This document shows, piece by piece, positions 1 to 12,258 of a stretch of 64,000 nt of DNA. The stretch is taken from assembly GCA_024509875.1 (NCBI GenBank), contig JAMPIV010000584.1:1054001-1118000 (forward strand). Reading direction: 5' to 3'. How positions within the stretch are numbered: position 1 is the stretch's first letter; each line of letters begins with the position of its first letter. The notes beneath the pieces were generated by a model. The model saw only the letters and a program-made list of their open reading frames with translations, did not search any database and had not been told where the DNA came from. The position numbers and the translations under genes are program-made. The DNA comes from Oreohelix idahoensis (taxonomy: Eukaryota > Mollusca > Gastropoda > Stylommatophora > Oreohelicidae).

Positions 1-835
1 AACTCGCTATTGGATGTCGAAGTCATTTGAGGCTGAGAACCTCAGCGTATAGAATGCTGATTCATGAACCACCACTGCACGGGCTGGTGATTGCTTTATT
101 GATAGTTATGTAAAGAGAACTAAAAGCACAAAGTAGTTCCAGGTTCCCTATGGAGCAAGGAGGGAAAGATGAAAAGAAATGATGTTGTGGTGAGTTGGGA
201 TTATATAAATATATTTATAGGGGACTTAGTGTACTGAATGAGATCAGCTGTGAAGGTCTCTGTATCTAATAAGGTTGGTGGGTTACAGAGAACCTTGCTT
301 GCTACCACATTTCGACCTCAATCAGACTTATTCTTGAATTGTATGATGACTTCGTTTAATGTCTAGGGTTATGATAGTGATGAAGTGTAATTTCACAACA
401 ACCAACAGACAGATAAACACCTAAGTTAAGATTCACAACAATTTACAACACTATGACAATCACAAACACATAACACTCTAAAGATTTATCTTAAGTAAGT
501 CAAGTGTTAAAGTTTATACAATGTATTAGCTTTTCCAATATATAGATATCCTGATCCTACTACAATGTGAATCAGGAATCACAATCAAATGTAAGCACAA
601 TGTTTATGTACAAAATTTTATACAAAAGATCTTTGTCCAGACATATAATAGTATTGTAATATAAGTGTAGTGTTGTGATGTATTATTATGAGGAAATACT
701 GGCTTTTAATGCTAGGTTGTTGTTTGTCATCACGACTTCATGTGTTTGTTACTGGTGGAAATAATATTAAAGGATTCACAGATTCTGTTTCTTTAAACTT
801 TCTGTCCCTTTTGTCTTTATAATAAAGTTCAGTTC

Positions 836-1042
836 TTCTTCTTCTTCCGTCCTTAGCCAATGACCGGCAAAGCAGTCAGTGGCCATTACGCCTAGTGGCG
901 TCTTAAGGGCAACAGCGAATAGATTTTCTCTGCCGTTGTTCCCATCACGCCTAATGGCATCTTTAGGGCAACGACAAATCAATCCGTTTGTTGTTGTTTC
1001 CATAATCAAAGTGACTGGCAAACGGGTGATCAGCCCGTTGGG
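836..1042 (-). mobile_element. Short LINE-Z-tailed insertion with 12-bp target duplication
   Basis: A 207-bp insertion flanked by the 12-bp direct repeat AAAGTTCAGTTC (824-835 and 1043-1054). On the minus strand it ends in the same GGCTAAGG...(GAA)n tail as the LINE-Z copies ending near 36245, 45913 and 61962, so it was probably mobilised by LINE-Z reverse transcriptase. It holds two diverged tandem copies of a roughly 30-bp block (GTTGCCC..., a purine-rich stretch, then AGGCGT). It is either a 5'-truncated LINE-Z variant or a SINE-like parasite that shares the LINE-Z 3' end. No coding capacity is seen. Confidence 0.8.
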
Positions 1043-2058
1043 AAAGTTCAGTTCAGGGGTATTTTATTCAAGGTTGGGCTCTACGTGCTGACATGCTCTT
1101 ATCTCATAATGCAGCTGCAGGAAACCTGTATCCTCTGCTCGCTTGCTTCTCAGTTTGATAATATGATAGACAATGGCCTCTATCTGGTGCAGGGAGTCTG
1201 CTGCCAACTTTCTGGATCACGCAGTACTCAGACCGGACGATGCAATATCACCATCTATACCACGGTCCCTGAAAGTGAAGGTTATGCATCCTTCTTACTA
1301 ACTAGTATACAATATTATTCCACACAGAAGTACATGACAGTACAAACAAACATAAAGTTCAGCGCTTTAGACCAACTGCTAGCTTTTCATGTGACAATAT
1401 ACACCAGTATTCCTCTCCCTAATGGTTACAACGCCTCTGCAATTCCAGCTGTAATCCCTTCCATGCTATAGGATAGGTGCTATGTTACTATATGGCAATC
1501 CAATATATATATATGCAGTTATATTCCTCTCTGACAATCTTTTACATGGTGGAGCAAAATCTAGGCTTTGCCTCATGTTTGCTACTGAACCGCACACATA
1601 CAGACATAATTTATCATTTCACATTCAATTTTCATATAAAATACAGATCAAAAATGTCTAGCTTACCACAATTCGTAAGGAAAACACACTAAAGATGACT
1701 GGCACAGTTTGATCTGCGGTATGTCCAAGCTGTTATCATATATTTAATTTTGGATAACACTGCCTGCTCTCATCTCTCAAATGTGTAACGATATGGCGTC
1801 CCCTCTAAGATTTCTTCTGCCAATATCCAGTGTATTGACCAATCGTTTTGAATATATTCAAAAGAGTACCCATTCATTCTAACATTTTCATTCACTTCTA
1901 CTCCGTTTCTAGGCATTTATTTGTTATTCATAGGTCACCCAATCCAATTTCTTTTTACTTCAAAGTTCAGCCAATGGCCTCCCACGTACTATCTTAGACT
2001 TCCTGTCACTACTATGTTTCAACAAAATTCAGTGATTTCCATCCCAAGCAGATATGAC

Positions 2059-4385
2059 CAAACCTGACATTATCTGTGATAAACGAGCGCAAAGGCCTTT
2101 TTGCTCCATCTTTTCCTACATTTTTCATATTGTATTTTCTCCGACATTTGCTCTTTCATCTCATATTTGCGATCCACATTTGCTATTTCATCGTTGTGAT
2201 TATTTGCGACCGGTATCTAGAGAACCACATTTGTTCTTTCATCGGGGGAAATAAAAATCCTTTGATTGAGTCCACATGCCTGACATTATCGTTTGAAGCC
2301 CACATTGCATCGTGATAAATCTGGTAAAAACACATCTGGGCATGCTGTAATTTCTGTGACACCACATTGGACGCAAAGATTGGCCAGGGGAAAACGTCTC
2401 ATGCTGTAATGGTGTTATCTTGGGTCGGCCGCGGTTCAGACAAGCGTTGATTTACCACATTGGATGCCCACCTTGGCCAGGTGAACAATAAACAATCAGA
2501 GGTCAAACTACACCCACGTTTGTACTGACAGGGGAAAAGAGCGATCCTTTGAATGAGTGACCAGAGGGGCCATTAATGATTGGTTGGTATGAGCTGTACA
2601 AGAAACCCATATTGGACGGGCAGAAATATAATCTACTGCGTAGCTTGTTCTAGGAAGGAGTCCAGTTTTTTACCTTGTGAGGAAGAGATTAAACCAAAAA
2701 AACGCATAGCCTAATACACGTGTTTATTCAGAGTGGATGATAATTCAGTTCTGTGATTAATTGTGTTCTTAAAGGATTTTGCGAAGGGAAAAGAAGGTTA
2801 GTAGATCTTATACTTATTAATACATTTTCTTATTTTTGTTTATTTTAACCTCACAGCTAAAATGTGCGAAAGATAAAGTTTCAAATAATTCTTGGCATAA
2901 CTGATTAATAAAATCAGAAGATTTTCCTAGAAGATGATAGGATGATAGGAGGTAATTAATAGTTCATATTTCACCTTTATCATCATCACAGTCTCCCATG
3001 CGCACACACTCTCATGCACAAGATATTTAACATCATTAGAATTGAACTCAGAGAGAGAGAGAGAGATGAATAATGAGCAGTAGTTTAAATGAAAGTCAAC
3101 CAGTGATGTTAAATGTGAAAACTTACGAAGACTTTTGTGTGTCTTCAGTTCATCAGAAGTCTGAGTCTACACGCAACGTGTCTGACGTCTAACCAGAAAT
3201 AAGTTATCAAAAACGGACATTTGGCTAGCAGAATTCGCCATAGGACATCTTTCATTCCTCAATTAAAAAGGAATATTGTCTCACCCACAAGTCATAAGGT
3301 GGACGCAGCATTTTTCGTCACCATATACTGCTTGCTCACAAGTTCAATACATCGTTATCACAAGTTCAATACAGAGTCATCATAAATTCAAATCACTCGA
3401 AAGATCATTATTATCTGAAGTCAAGCAAAAGAGCTCAAAAGAGGAATCGCATATTTATACCACGTGCAACACACTCTTAAGCGCATTTTATGAAGCAGAC
3501 TCGAAAGTATATGAATCACGACTACATACGCAAGATTATGAGTCTACATATCACTAACATTTCGTGAAGATATCCAGTCTGACCAGTACCGTCGGGAGAT
3601 TAGACAACAGACCTTTTGTTCATATGACAGCTATTAACTGTTGATCAACACTACAGAGATATACTCAAACAGTGAAGGAATATACATAGATATCTCGTCA
3701 GCGTTCTCCGTACGACAACAGTATTCATCAGAACGTCCTCAGCTTAGAGATACCCCATTCGACATAACGTATAACAACTTGGGACATTTTATGCATACAT
3801 GTGAATCCTCATATCTAGGAGAAGCATTTAGAGACACATGGACTGTGTAGAGTACTCACCATTTTGGTAACACGTATCATATCACATCATCATTTCACTT
3901 TACACCAGTTCATTCTTAATTTACTATTACTTAATTAACTGTAATTTTATTATCTCATCTGTGTGTTTTGTGTGAATCGTCTTTCACCATCATCACGTTC
4001 TAACCATTACTAACCCTATATGTGTGGATATTTCATTAATAAACCCAACGATCGGTTGATCATTATCAAGAGTTTGTTAATGTATCACTCGTGCTGTCGG
4101 TGTTACATATTCACCTATAGGAACCTTTCTCTACTCAGATGAGGTTGGGGGCTTTTTCTTTACGGGATCTAAGGGCAGAAGCTAAGGTCGTGGGGAAACA
4201 GAACTCTTTCCATAATTAATTAGAAAACACTGTCTAGTGGAAAGCATTCGCATTCCTGTCTTCTTGTCCCTATCTCGAATAGGTCTTTATTCTTTCTTAA
4301 CGAGCCAATTTCTAGAGACCTTATATCTATATCTCATAGACTATTCCTGGCAAAAACTATTGTAGTAGTTGCCCCAGTGACTCAC
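2059..4385. mobile_element. Unassigned insertion inside the GmrA LTR
   Basis: LTR homology stops near CAGATATGAC at about 2058 and resumes at AGTATCTCTG near 4388. The uninterrupted LTR near 26.4 kb has the two halves adjacent. The intervening 2.3 kb has no long ORF and no protein similarity that I recognise. It contains a short (GA)n run near 3051. A stretch around 4020-4110 has an AATAAA-like signal followed by sequence ending GTGTTACA, which could be the end of a different LTR, but I cannot find a matching start. Boundaries are approximate. Confidence 0.45.
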
Positions 4386-5162
4386 CACACGACAGTATCT
4401 CTGTTCTCTATATGTTTTATTACCAATATCTAATTATCTAATGGACTTTTTAGATAATTTATTACATTTTCCTAGTCCACTAGCCTTCCTGTACACGAAT
4501 ATATGATTTTCAAGGGGCTAAGTGGTGTAGTTAAGAATACGATCTTTTTTCGATGTTAAGTGTTTAATTTCAACTACCACCTGTTCAATCCTTTACGACT
4601 GTACTATCAGTATAAAGTCAGGAGCCCTACGTAAAAAATCAGGTTTCCTAATAAGAATTAAACCTGTTTTCAAAACCCAACATCGTATCGTTAGTTTTTT
4701 TCATCACTGTTTATTTGAAAAAAATCAGGCCATGCACACTGCGAGTTGGTTTATTTTTAGACACACAGCGAGTGGCTTGCGCTACTGTGTTCCATGGTCC
4801 GTCTACCTCTCTCTCTACTTTTTTTTCTTCTAAGCCCGTCTGTCTTTCCAAGGCTAACCTTGTGCGTGGTTTTGCACTAGTGTTAGTTTTTAAAATCAAG
4901 GTCGACTAAAAGATTTTACTACACATTCTATTTTTAGAACTACGGTTATCGCCGTATTGTTAGGCTTAAGCATTTTATTTAGGAACGAACGAATTAGGAC
5001 AAGTAGAAATCTTGTGTTAGCCATTACGGCGTTATATAACTATGGCGTTATCTATACTGGGAAAGCACAGGTCCTTCTCCATTCTTCTTCCTATCGTATT
5101 ATTTCGTTCTGCTTTACATTTATGTTCTAATTTATATATGGGTATTAGAATTTTTCACCACA

Positions 5163-5175
5163 ATTCTCCCCACTT
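5163..5175 (-). other. Polypurine tract of GmrA
   Basis: Directly next to the LTR end at 5162. The minus strand reads AAGTGGGGAGAAT and then enters the LTR at TGTGGTG. The same AAGTGGGGAGA core occupies the same place in GmrB (14155-14167), as expected for the primer of plus-strand DNA synthesis. Confidence 0.75.
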
Positions 5176-5231
5176 AAAACAGACATTATATGTCAGTCCC
5201 TAATTCTATATACACATAGATAAATTTCTAT

Positions 5232-6809
5232 CTATGCCTGGTGATTACCTTGAGTCTCATCGCACGGATGGCGGCTTAGAAAATCAGCACCTAGGTTAGT
5301 TTTTCCAGAAATATATTCTATACTGAACTGATATGGCTATAACAGCAAAGACCAGCGTAGTAACCTAGAATTTTCATGCCTGGCTTGCGCTAGAAAAGCC
5401 AGGGGTTTGTGATCTGTTTGTAACTTGAATGCCTTCCCATACAGATAAATATTGAATTTCTTGATCGCCCATATCACTGCGAGACATTCTTTTTCACTAG
5501 TTGAATAATTTTTTTCAGCTGTATTCAACTTACGACTAGCATATGCCACTGGGGTTAATTCCCCATCCAGTGAATCTGACTTCTGTAACAAGGTGGCACC
5601 CAACCCTAGATTACTAGCATCCGTTCTCACAATGAATTCTTGACTCAAGTTAGGTAATTTCAAAATAGGTTTGCTTGTGAGCTTTTCCTTCAATTCTTGG
5701 TATGCTAATTCACACTGTGCTGTCCAGGTAATTCGATCTGGATTTCCTTTGCGTGTCAAATCAGTTAACGGTGCACATATGGAGTTAAAGTTTTTGATAT
5801 ATTTTTGGTAGAAACCACATAATGAGACAAAGGATCTCACGTCTTTCTTTGTTTGTGGCCTCGGTGCTTTTCTCAGTTTCTCCAAGTTCTTGGGGTCAGG
5901 GGTCATGTTTCGCTGATGGACTGTGTGTCCCAAGAATTCTAATTCTTTACATCCAACGCAACATTTGGTTGGTCGGGCTGTCAAATTAGCTTCTCTAAGT
6001 CGATCAAACAACATGTTCAGAGAGTTAATGTGTTCCTCAAACGTTTCTGTCGCTACGAGGATATCATCCATGAAGTTTGTGATGCATGGATTATTCAGGG
6101 GATCCAACAATTTTCTCATCATTCTAGAGAAGACACTGGACGCATTTTTCAATCCAAATGGCAATCTGTTAAATTCATAGTGTCCCTCTGAGGTACTAAA
6201 AGCTAGATAAGGTCTAACCTCAGGCTTTACTGGAATCTGATAGTAGCCTTTGCTCAGATCCACCTTTGAGAAATATTTAGCTTTATTCAGCCTGGCAAAC
6301 AGCTGATTTGTATCCGGCAATGGATCCACCTGACCTTCTATGATAGCATTCAGTCTCCTGTATTCTATACAGAGTCTATGTTCTCCAGAGGGCTTTCTCA
6401 ATAGAACCACACTGGAACTATACTGAGATTCACTGTGTGAAATAATTCCTTCCTTCAACAAATAGTCTATCTCTTCCTTCAAAGCTTTCTCCTTAGCGAA
6501 AGGAATCGAATAGGCTTTCATACAGACTGGTGTTGGGTCTATAAGTTTCATATCATATTCTAATAAGTTTGTATGCCTCGGACGGTCCGTTAGCATCTCT
6601 GTATGATCATCTAGAACCTGTTGCACTCTCTCCTTTTGATTTTTCGTTAAATGTGTACTGATTTTCACCTTTGCAGCGGTCTCACAGGGGTGTAAAGGAT
6701 ATTCAAATGATGAAAGTGGTTCTTTTTTCATCTCCATTGCAATAGACAAGGTCAGCAAATGTGTCTCTTCCTGATTTTCTCTTTCCAAATATTTCTTCAG
6801 GAGATTCAC
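5232..6809 (-). pseudogene. pol: GmrA pol, C-terminal part: RT and RNase H (broken)
   Basis: Encodes Ty3/gypsy-type reverse transcriptase followed by RNase H. Visible motifs are the FAKEKALKEEI start, VDLSKGYYQI, LPFGLKNA-like, the catalytic FMDDIL box, then RNase H with RTDASNLGLG, TSEKECLAV and TDHKPL. It is close to the GmrB protein. It is joined to the upstream integrase frame by an overlap at 6703-6809, where one extra A in an A run shifts the frame just after the GPY/F module. A further stop (TAG where GmrB has a Gln codon) follows LLRWSLLL near 5337; the coding match continues in frame to a stop at 5232. The product would act in cytoplasmic particles during reverse transcription. This copy cannot make an intact protein. 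Confidence 0.9.
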
Positions 6810-8829
6810 ATGATAGATTTTTTTCTTTCCCCTTCTTATCTATCTTATAATTTGTTCTAGACATCTTCTCTAGAACTGTATATGGACCTTGCCATCCAAT
6901 TTGCAACTTATTCTGGCTACCGGGTAGAAGAAGCAGTACCTTCTCTCCCACAGCCAAATCTCTGTCTTTTGCTTTCTTGTTATAATAGGCAGCATGCTTT
7001 TTCCTGGCTTGTCTCAAATTTTCATTGGCAAGTTTCCAGCCAGTTTTTAAACGAGTGGTCAGCTCATTCACATATTGGTATGATGATGTAATATTTTCCT
7101 CTGCCTTTTCATCAGTCCACGTTCTTAACAAGGCTTCTAGTGGACCTTTTATTGGCCTCCCAAATAATAATGTTGCCGGGGCCATACCGGTTGAACTATG
7201 GGGTACCTCCCGATAAGCAAAGAGGGCGGCGTGAAGGTACTGGTCCCATGTATCTGGTTTTTCATGTGCCAACTTTCTCAGGATCGACATTAATATCTCG
7301 TTAAATCTTTCCACTTGGCCGTTTCCTTGGGGATGGTACGGGCTACAATGGAAGTGTTTGGCTTGAAAGATCCTGAAAACTTCTTCTGTTAGTTTCCCCT
7401 TGAACTGAGAGCCATTATCAGTCAAGATTTGGTTTGGAAAGCCTAACCTTGTGAAAATTGTGAGTAATGCCTCTGCCACATGTTTAGAATCAATTGATGA
7501 CAGGGCTACCGCCTCTCCCCACATAGAACAGGTGTCCACCAGAGTCAGAATGTAGCTGTTCCTCCTCTTGGTTCGAGTGAGAGGTCCCACAATGTCCACT
7601 GCATTTCTCTCAAAAGGTGTTCCCACTATGGGCATTTCCCCTAGAGTTGCTGGTGCAGTCCAATGCTTTGGTGCTACTCGTTGGCACTCTGGACAGGATT
7701 TTACATATCTTTTTATATCTTCAGTTATCCGTGGCCAGAAATAATGACAAGCTATACGCTGTCCGGTTGCGCTGATCCTCATATGACCACTGAAGGGAAT
7801 CGCATGCCCTAGTTCCAACACTTTAGTCCTATATGAAGTGGGAAGGACCAGCTGTCCGTGACCATTGGATTCAGATCCAGCCTTCCTATAAATCAATTTG
7901 TTCTTCATATAAAAATCTCCCTTGCCTGGAGGTGTATGACATTTGGGCAATTTCTTGAAACACGGCTTGAGTGTTTTGTCCTCCGCCTGTGCCTTCCTCA
8001 TCTCATCTGGATGAGTATTTATTGGATTATCCTCCTCCTTTTTAGACTGTGATCTGGTCTGCACTGTTGCCAATATCACAGGTCTCTTGGGATTCCCCAA
8101 GAAGACATATCTACACCCCAATATCAGAGGGTAGATTGGTTCATTTATCACTGCTGCTTTGATTACTCCCTCCACATATCGCGTTTTCACATTTATCTTA
8201 GCGATAGGGAGTGTCATGGTCGCTACTTCCTTGGTTGCAGCTTGAATCTCCACTGTTTCTGTGGTGTATTGATCTGCTTGCACCAGGTGAGAACTCACAA
8301 CTGAATCATAATCCAGACCTGTATCATATAAGCACCTTATGGTGACTCCATTACATATTACATCTTCACACACTGGGGGGTGGTACGGTTCCTGTAGTTC
8401 CGCAGGTTTGACCTTTGTTCCCTTCTTCCCAGATTTCATAGCAGCAAAACTAGGAGGGTTTCTTCTACATTTTTCGGTGGTATGATTGTTCATCCAACAA
8501 ACGTTACACCACTTCTTTCCTTGGTTGAAATATTTTCTTTCATCAAATTTCCTTTCATCGAAGTGTGGGGTTTTATTTTTATTATCATATCGTGGCCTAT
8601 CAAACTGGTGCTTACCTTTGTTCTGATCTCTATGATCAAACGTATTAAAGTTTTGTGGTGCCTTAAAATTGTCTACCTGTTTCTTTTTATTACCAGTTAC
8701 CTCTGCTTGAGCTGCCTGATATCTTTCAGCGACATTTAGTAACTCACCCAGCCTCTCTGCACCTTGTTCCATGAGAAACTTTCTCAGGTCTGGAGCCATG
8801 GACTCTCTTAGCTGCTCTATAAGGATCAT
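6703..8829 (-). pseudogene. pol: GmrA late gag, protease and integrase (one long frame)
   Basis: A 708-codon open frame holding, in order, the end of the SCAN-like capsid region, a CCHC zinc knuckle (C-NV-C-4-H-4-C), a retropepsin with LYDTGLD, then an integrase with an HHCC zinc domain, catalytic D (VDIVGP), D (LTDNGSQF) and E (GQVERFN), and a GPY/F module (GWQGPYTVLEK). It shows that protease and integrase share one frame in the ancestral element; GmrB and GmrC have separate small frameshifts here. Compared with GmrB, RIS replaces GIS in the zinc domain and NEI replaces NGT after the catalytic Glu. The frame runs into the wrong reading after YKIDKKGKEK because of a 1-nt insertion. Confidence 0.9.
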
Positions 8830-9389
8830 TTCCTTAAGATCTTGGGTTTTCTACAGAGCAGTCCATTTCTCCAAGTATGTCTCTATTCGTGCAGAGAACT
8901 GGTGATAGGTTTCACCTGACAGTAGTTTAGCATTCCTAAATTTTTTCCTATAAAATTCTCCATTCTTTTCATATCTTAACAAAAGAGCCTGCTTTAACAT
9001 GTCATAATTGTCTTGGTCATCTCTGCTCATTTTTGCAAAAACTTCATAAGCTGCCCCACGAAGTCCTTGAGATAACTTTAAGCTCCACCTTTCTCTCTCT
9101 AACCCATACGTGGTAGCTAAAAGTTCATACCTATTTAGGTAGCTCTCTATATCATCGTCTTTCTCAACAAAATGATCTAAATGAAAACTCATAGCTGAGG
9201 TTGGGGCTGCCTGACTAACAGTGGCATCTGAGGTAAAGGGACTGGCACCATTTTCAGGAGCATGGCCTTGAAATTCTAACTCCCTTAGTCGTAACTCATG
9301 TTCCCTTTGTAATCTCTTCTCCTCCTTTTCTGCTTCCCTTTCTGCAGCCTGTCTCCTTTCTTCTGCTTCCCTTTCAGCCTTTTTCTCTT
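8830..9389 (-). pseudogene. gag: GmrA gag, N-terminal part (truncated)
   Basis: Encodes the charged helix (EKKAEREAEE-like), the acidic-to-neutral linker and the first half of the capsid region (FHLDHFVEKDDDIESYLNRY). A TAG stop sits where GmrB has Gly between WTAL and KTQDL (near 8850), cutting the capsid in two. The 5' end is lost: homology to the GmrC helix stops at about 9389, where unrelated LINE sequence starts. The true start codon, 5' leader and 5' LTR are therefore absent. Confidence 0.85.
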
Positions 9390-9665
9390 AAGCTGGGTGT
9401 TGACATGTATGTTCAGTGAGGCTGGTCATCTGCTGATCTTCATAGTTTCTCTCTTTGATGTCCTGACTTTCATGTTGTATCTTTCACAGGTTGAATTGTC
9501 TATTTGTGAGGTTTCGCAATCTTGTTTGATCTTCGTACATTAGACGTTGGTCATCTGCAAAAAAAGCAACTCATTCAGTGGGTCGTATTTTTCATTTTCT
9601 GTGTTTTCTTCATCTTCTGGGTTTGCTTCTGACGTTAGTTTGTCCATGTAAATATTGAACAATTG
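9390..9665 (-). pseudogene. Small LINE reverse-transcriptase fragment
   Basis: On the minus strand this reads NELLFFADDQRLMYEDQ followed by RLRNLTNRQFNL and a stop. The FADD box is the catalytic A/YxDD motif of a non-LTR retrotransposon RT. It lies between truncated GmrA and a plus-strand LINE-Y fragment, so both neighbours end abruptly against it. It is too short to assign to a clade. Confidence 0.55.
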
Positions 9666-9667
9666 TA

Positions 9668-10748
9668 GTGACAGCATCATTGCATGATGTAAAAGAATGC
9701 AGAGGAGCAGATGTGGTATCAGACCACCATCTTCTGTTGGCTAAAACAAAATAAAAACTCAAGAAATTTCCAATAGTATATAGCTATAGACAAACAGTAT
9801 AATGTGGGATATCTAAGAAATCAGGAAATAATAGACAAATTTTCAATCACAGCATCCAACAAATACCAAGTACTCCAACAGCTGGAAGATGAAGCAGATA
9901 TGGAAGACCACTGGCAACAAGTAAAAAATATAGTACTTAGAAAAAGAGAACATCACCAAGGCTCATGAAGTGTACATAGAAGCAAACAAAGAAGTAAGAA
10001 GAAACTTCAAAAGAGACAAGAGGAAGTATATTGAAAAGTTGGCAAAGGAAGCAACGGAAGCTGCAGCCAAAGGAAATATGAGGGACATGTACAACAACAC
10101 AAAGAAGCAAACAGGCCTCATAAAAGATAAGAATGAAAAATTGCTTAATGGAAAATACAAGAACAAATGAAGAGATGGACAGAACATTTTGAGGAACTTC
10201 TCAATAGACCAGCTCCAATTAATCCCCCAGACATCCAGCCAGCAGAAGAGGAGCTACTAATCAGCTGTGAACGACCAAGTAGAGAAGAAATAAAGAAAGA
10301 CATAAAGCTTCTGAAAGATGGAAAAGTAGCTGGTCCAGATGGAATTCCAGCAGAGGCCATCAAAACAGATATTGATTCCTCTACAGAGATATTATACAAA
10401 CTACTTGGCAAAGTCTGGGAGAGAGAGGAAATACCAGCATAATGGAAGGAAGGTTATCTGGTTAAGTTGCCTAAAAAGAGAAATTTACAAGAGTGCACAC
10501 ATTATAGTGGAATAAAGTTACTATCAGTGCCAGCAAAAGTATTAAACAGAATCATCCTTGAGAGATTAAAAGACTCCATATACAGGCAACTGAGAGATGA
10601 ACAAGAGAGATCCTGTACAGAAATAGCCACCCATAATGGAACAAAAGTCTGGAATGGGTTTATACTGGTTGGATTCGTGGACTATAAAAAGAGAAATTTG
10701 ACAGTGTACTTATCTCTATTTCTTTTCTTACTAGCAATAGTGTGGCCG
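9668..10748 (+). pseudogene. LINE-Y fragment: endonuclease end and N-terminal RT
   Basis: Starts with the end of an APE-type endonuclease (RGADVVSDHHLLLAKTK), then a Lys-rich linker and an RT N-terminus. Readable pieces are KRWTEHFEELLNRP, LKDGKVAGPDGIPAEAIK, LVKLPKKRNLQEC and LLSVPAKVLNRIILERLKD. Near 10640-10740 the frame jumps from VDYKK straight to LSLFLFLLAIVW, so the segment between RT motifs A and B is deleted. Several stops and frame changes are present. The element copies itself by target-primed reverse transcription when intact; this copy is dead. Confidence 0.8.
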
Positions 10749-11228
10749 TGAGTGCGGATGGCGTGTGACGATTGTGTGTATAGTAGGTTCGTATCACTGC
10801 CCTAAACAGTAGGCAGTTTGATGATGATGTTAAGTTACTTCTGATGACCACTCTGACGATTACAACAGCTTATGACAGACAGATGGTTGATGGTTTAAAT
10901 ATCTGGTAAACATACTTCACGCCGACAGCGGTAAACGTAATACGAAGTTTATTTACATAAGAAATTCAGGAACAGTTGAAATTAGATGTTCTGCACAACC
11001 TTCCACTTGAGGCTGGTAACTTTTGTACAGCAAAATGTATTTCATGATGCAAATTCTAAAACATCGTCCTGACTCATTTTCCTTATATTCTCTTAGGCAC
11101 TGTCACTGCTTCTGTATTTGTCTATGGACTCTGGTAGTCAAGATGGTTATTGTCTTGAGAACCACTGTTGTCATTTTAAAAGTTCTGTTGTCATAGCAAT
11201 TATCTCAGTACTCGTTATTCTTACTTCT
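10749..11228. other. No recognisable feature
   Basis: About 480 bp between LINE-Y and LINE-X. I see no ORF with a recognisable domain, no repeat shared with the rest of the window and no RNA gene. Confidence 0.5.
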
Positions 11229-11241
11229 GCTATTGCTTGCT

Positions 11242-12258
11242 GGCAAGGAAGAACATTCCAGCACCTCTGATTCATGCTATACAGAGCTTCTACAAGTCTT
11301 GCAGAAATTATGTGAGGACAGCAAGTCTTGCAGAAATTATGTGAGGACAGCAAACCATAAGTCGGAAGAGTTCAGGGCCACCACTGGTGTAAGACAAAGT
11401 GATATCCTGTCACCTTGTCGTTTCATACTTCTCATGGACGATGTCATCAAGGCATGTAAGGAGAGAACAAGAAAGTATTCAGTGGGGTACTGGAAGATGA
11501 GACAGGTCTGTATTTCAGAACTGGCATTTGCTGATGATGTTGCCCTGATTGCTAAATCAGAGGCACATCTCCAATCCAAACTGCAAGTCTGGAAGGAAGA
11601 GCTGGAGAAGAGAAGGATGGTCATAAGCAGCTCTAAAACAAAATCCATGGTGATATCACGAGAAGAAAGAAGACATCAGATTAAGCTGGGAGAACAGGTC
11701 CTGGAGCAGGTCAACCACTTTAAATACCTTGGAGCTATTATAGACCGAAAGGTAGGCATCAAAGAAGAGTTGGCCACTCGAAAAGCAGCAGCTGGGAGAC
11801 TTTTTCAGGCCATAAATCGAGGATTCCTCAGCAAGAGAGAGGTTGGTAAGAAAACGAAGATGGCTGTATACCGCTCCACCTATGTCCCAGTCTTGACATA
11901 TGGATGCGAGTCATGGGCAATGACTACAACCCACAAAAGCCAGATCCAAACCTCAGAAATGAGGTATCTGAGGAAGGTGGTTGAAGTAACAAGAAGAGAC
12001 ATGGTCCGCAACCAGACGATACGTCAAAGCCTAAAATCCCACCCCGTGCAGACCCAAGTAGAACAGTCCCAACTAAGATGGTTTGGCCATGTATGCGGAA
12101 TGGGAGAAGGTCGGCTACCACGACAAGCATGGGAAACAAAGAGCCAGGGATCCAGACCCCCAGGACGACCCAGAGTCCGCTGGGAGGACAACATTAGACA
12201 ATCTTTGAAGGACCGAGGACTAGAATGGAACCAGGCCAGGAGGAAGACAGCCAATAGG
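11242..12258 (+). pseudogene. LINE-X reverse transcriptase, partial
   Basis: Non-LTR RT with the pre-B/B region (TTGVRQSDILSP, where an intact copy would read RQGD), the catalytic box LAFADDVALIAKSE, the thumb (FKYLGAIID, LTYGCESWAMT) and the C-terminal region with RWFGHV and GRPRVRWEDNIRQSLKD. A 29-bp unit is tandemly duplicated at 11294-11351 and breaks the frame just upstream of the RT B motif. The last codons lie beyond GmrB at 21098-21165. No endonuclease is left because the copy is 5'-truncated. Confidence 0.88.

Larger units (their letters stand above)
186..5162 (-). repeat. 3' LTR of gypsy copy GmrA, enlarged by two later insertions
   Basis: Read on the plus strand the repeat starts TGTGGTGA and ends TTTCACCACA. 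These match the ends of the solo LTRs at 53788-56166 and, inverted, 59201-61614. It abuts the polypurine tract of GmrA, so it is that element's 3' LTR. Related LTRs here are 1.9-2.4 kb; this one spans 4977 bp because it contains an insertion at 836-1042 and another of about 2.3 kb near 2059-4385. LTR homology resumes after the second insertion in the stretch resembling the LTR right of the Tigger element near 26.3-26.5 kb. Short ORFs inside have no recognisable domain. The 5' LTR of GmrA is missing because its other end is cut at about 9389, so no target duplication can be checked. Confidence 0.8.

Noticed and set aside
1085..1471. 128-codon ORF in the GmrA LTR as an envelope-like gene
   Set aside because: No signal peptide, membrane segment pattern or conservation in the other LTR copies.
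5923..6180. Plus-strand ORF opposite GmrA RT (and its twin at 14915-15172)
   Set aside because: Antisense shadow of conserved RT coding sequence; the similarity between the twins simply reflects the sense-strand conservation.
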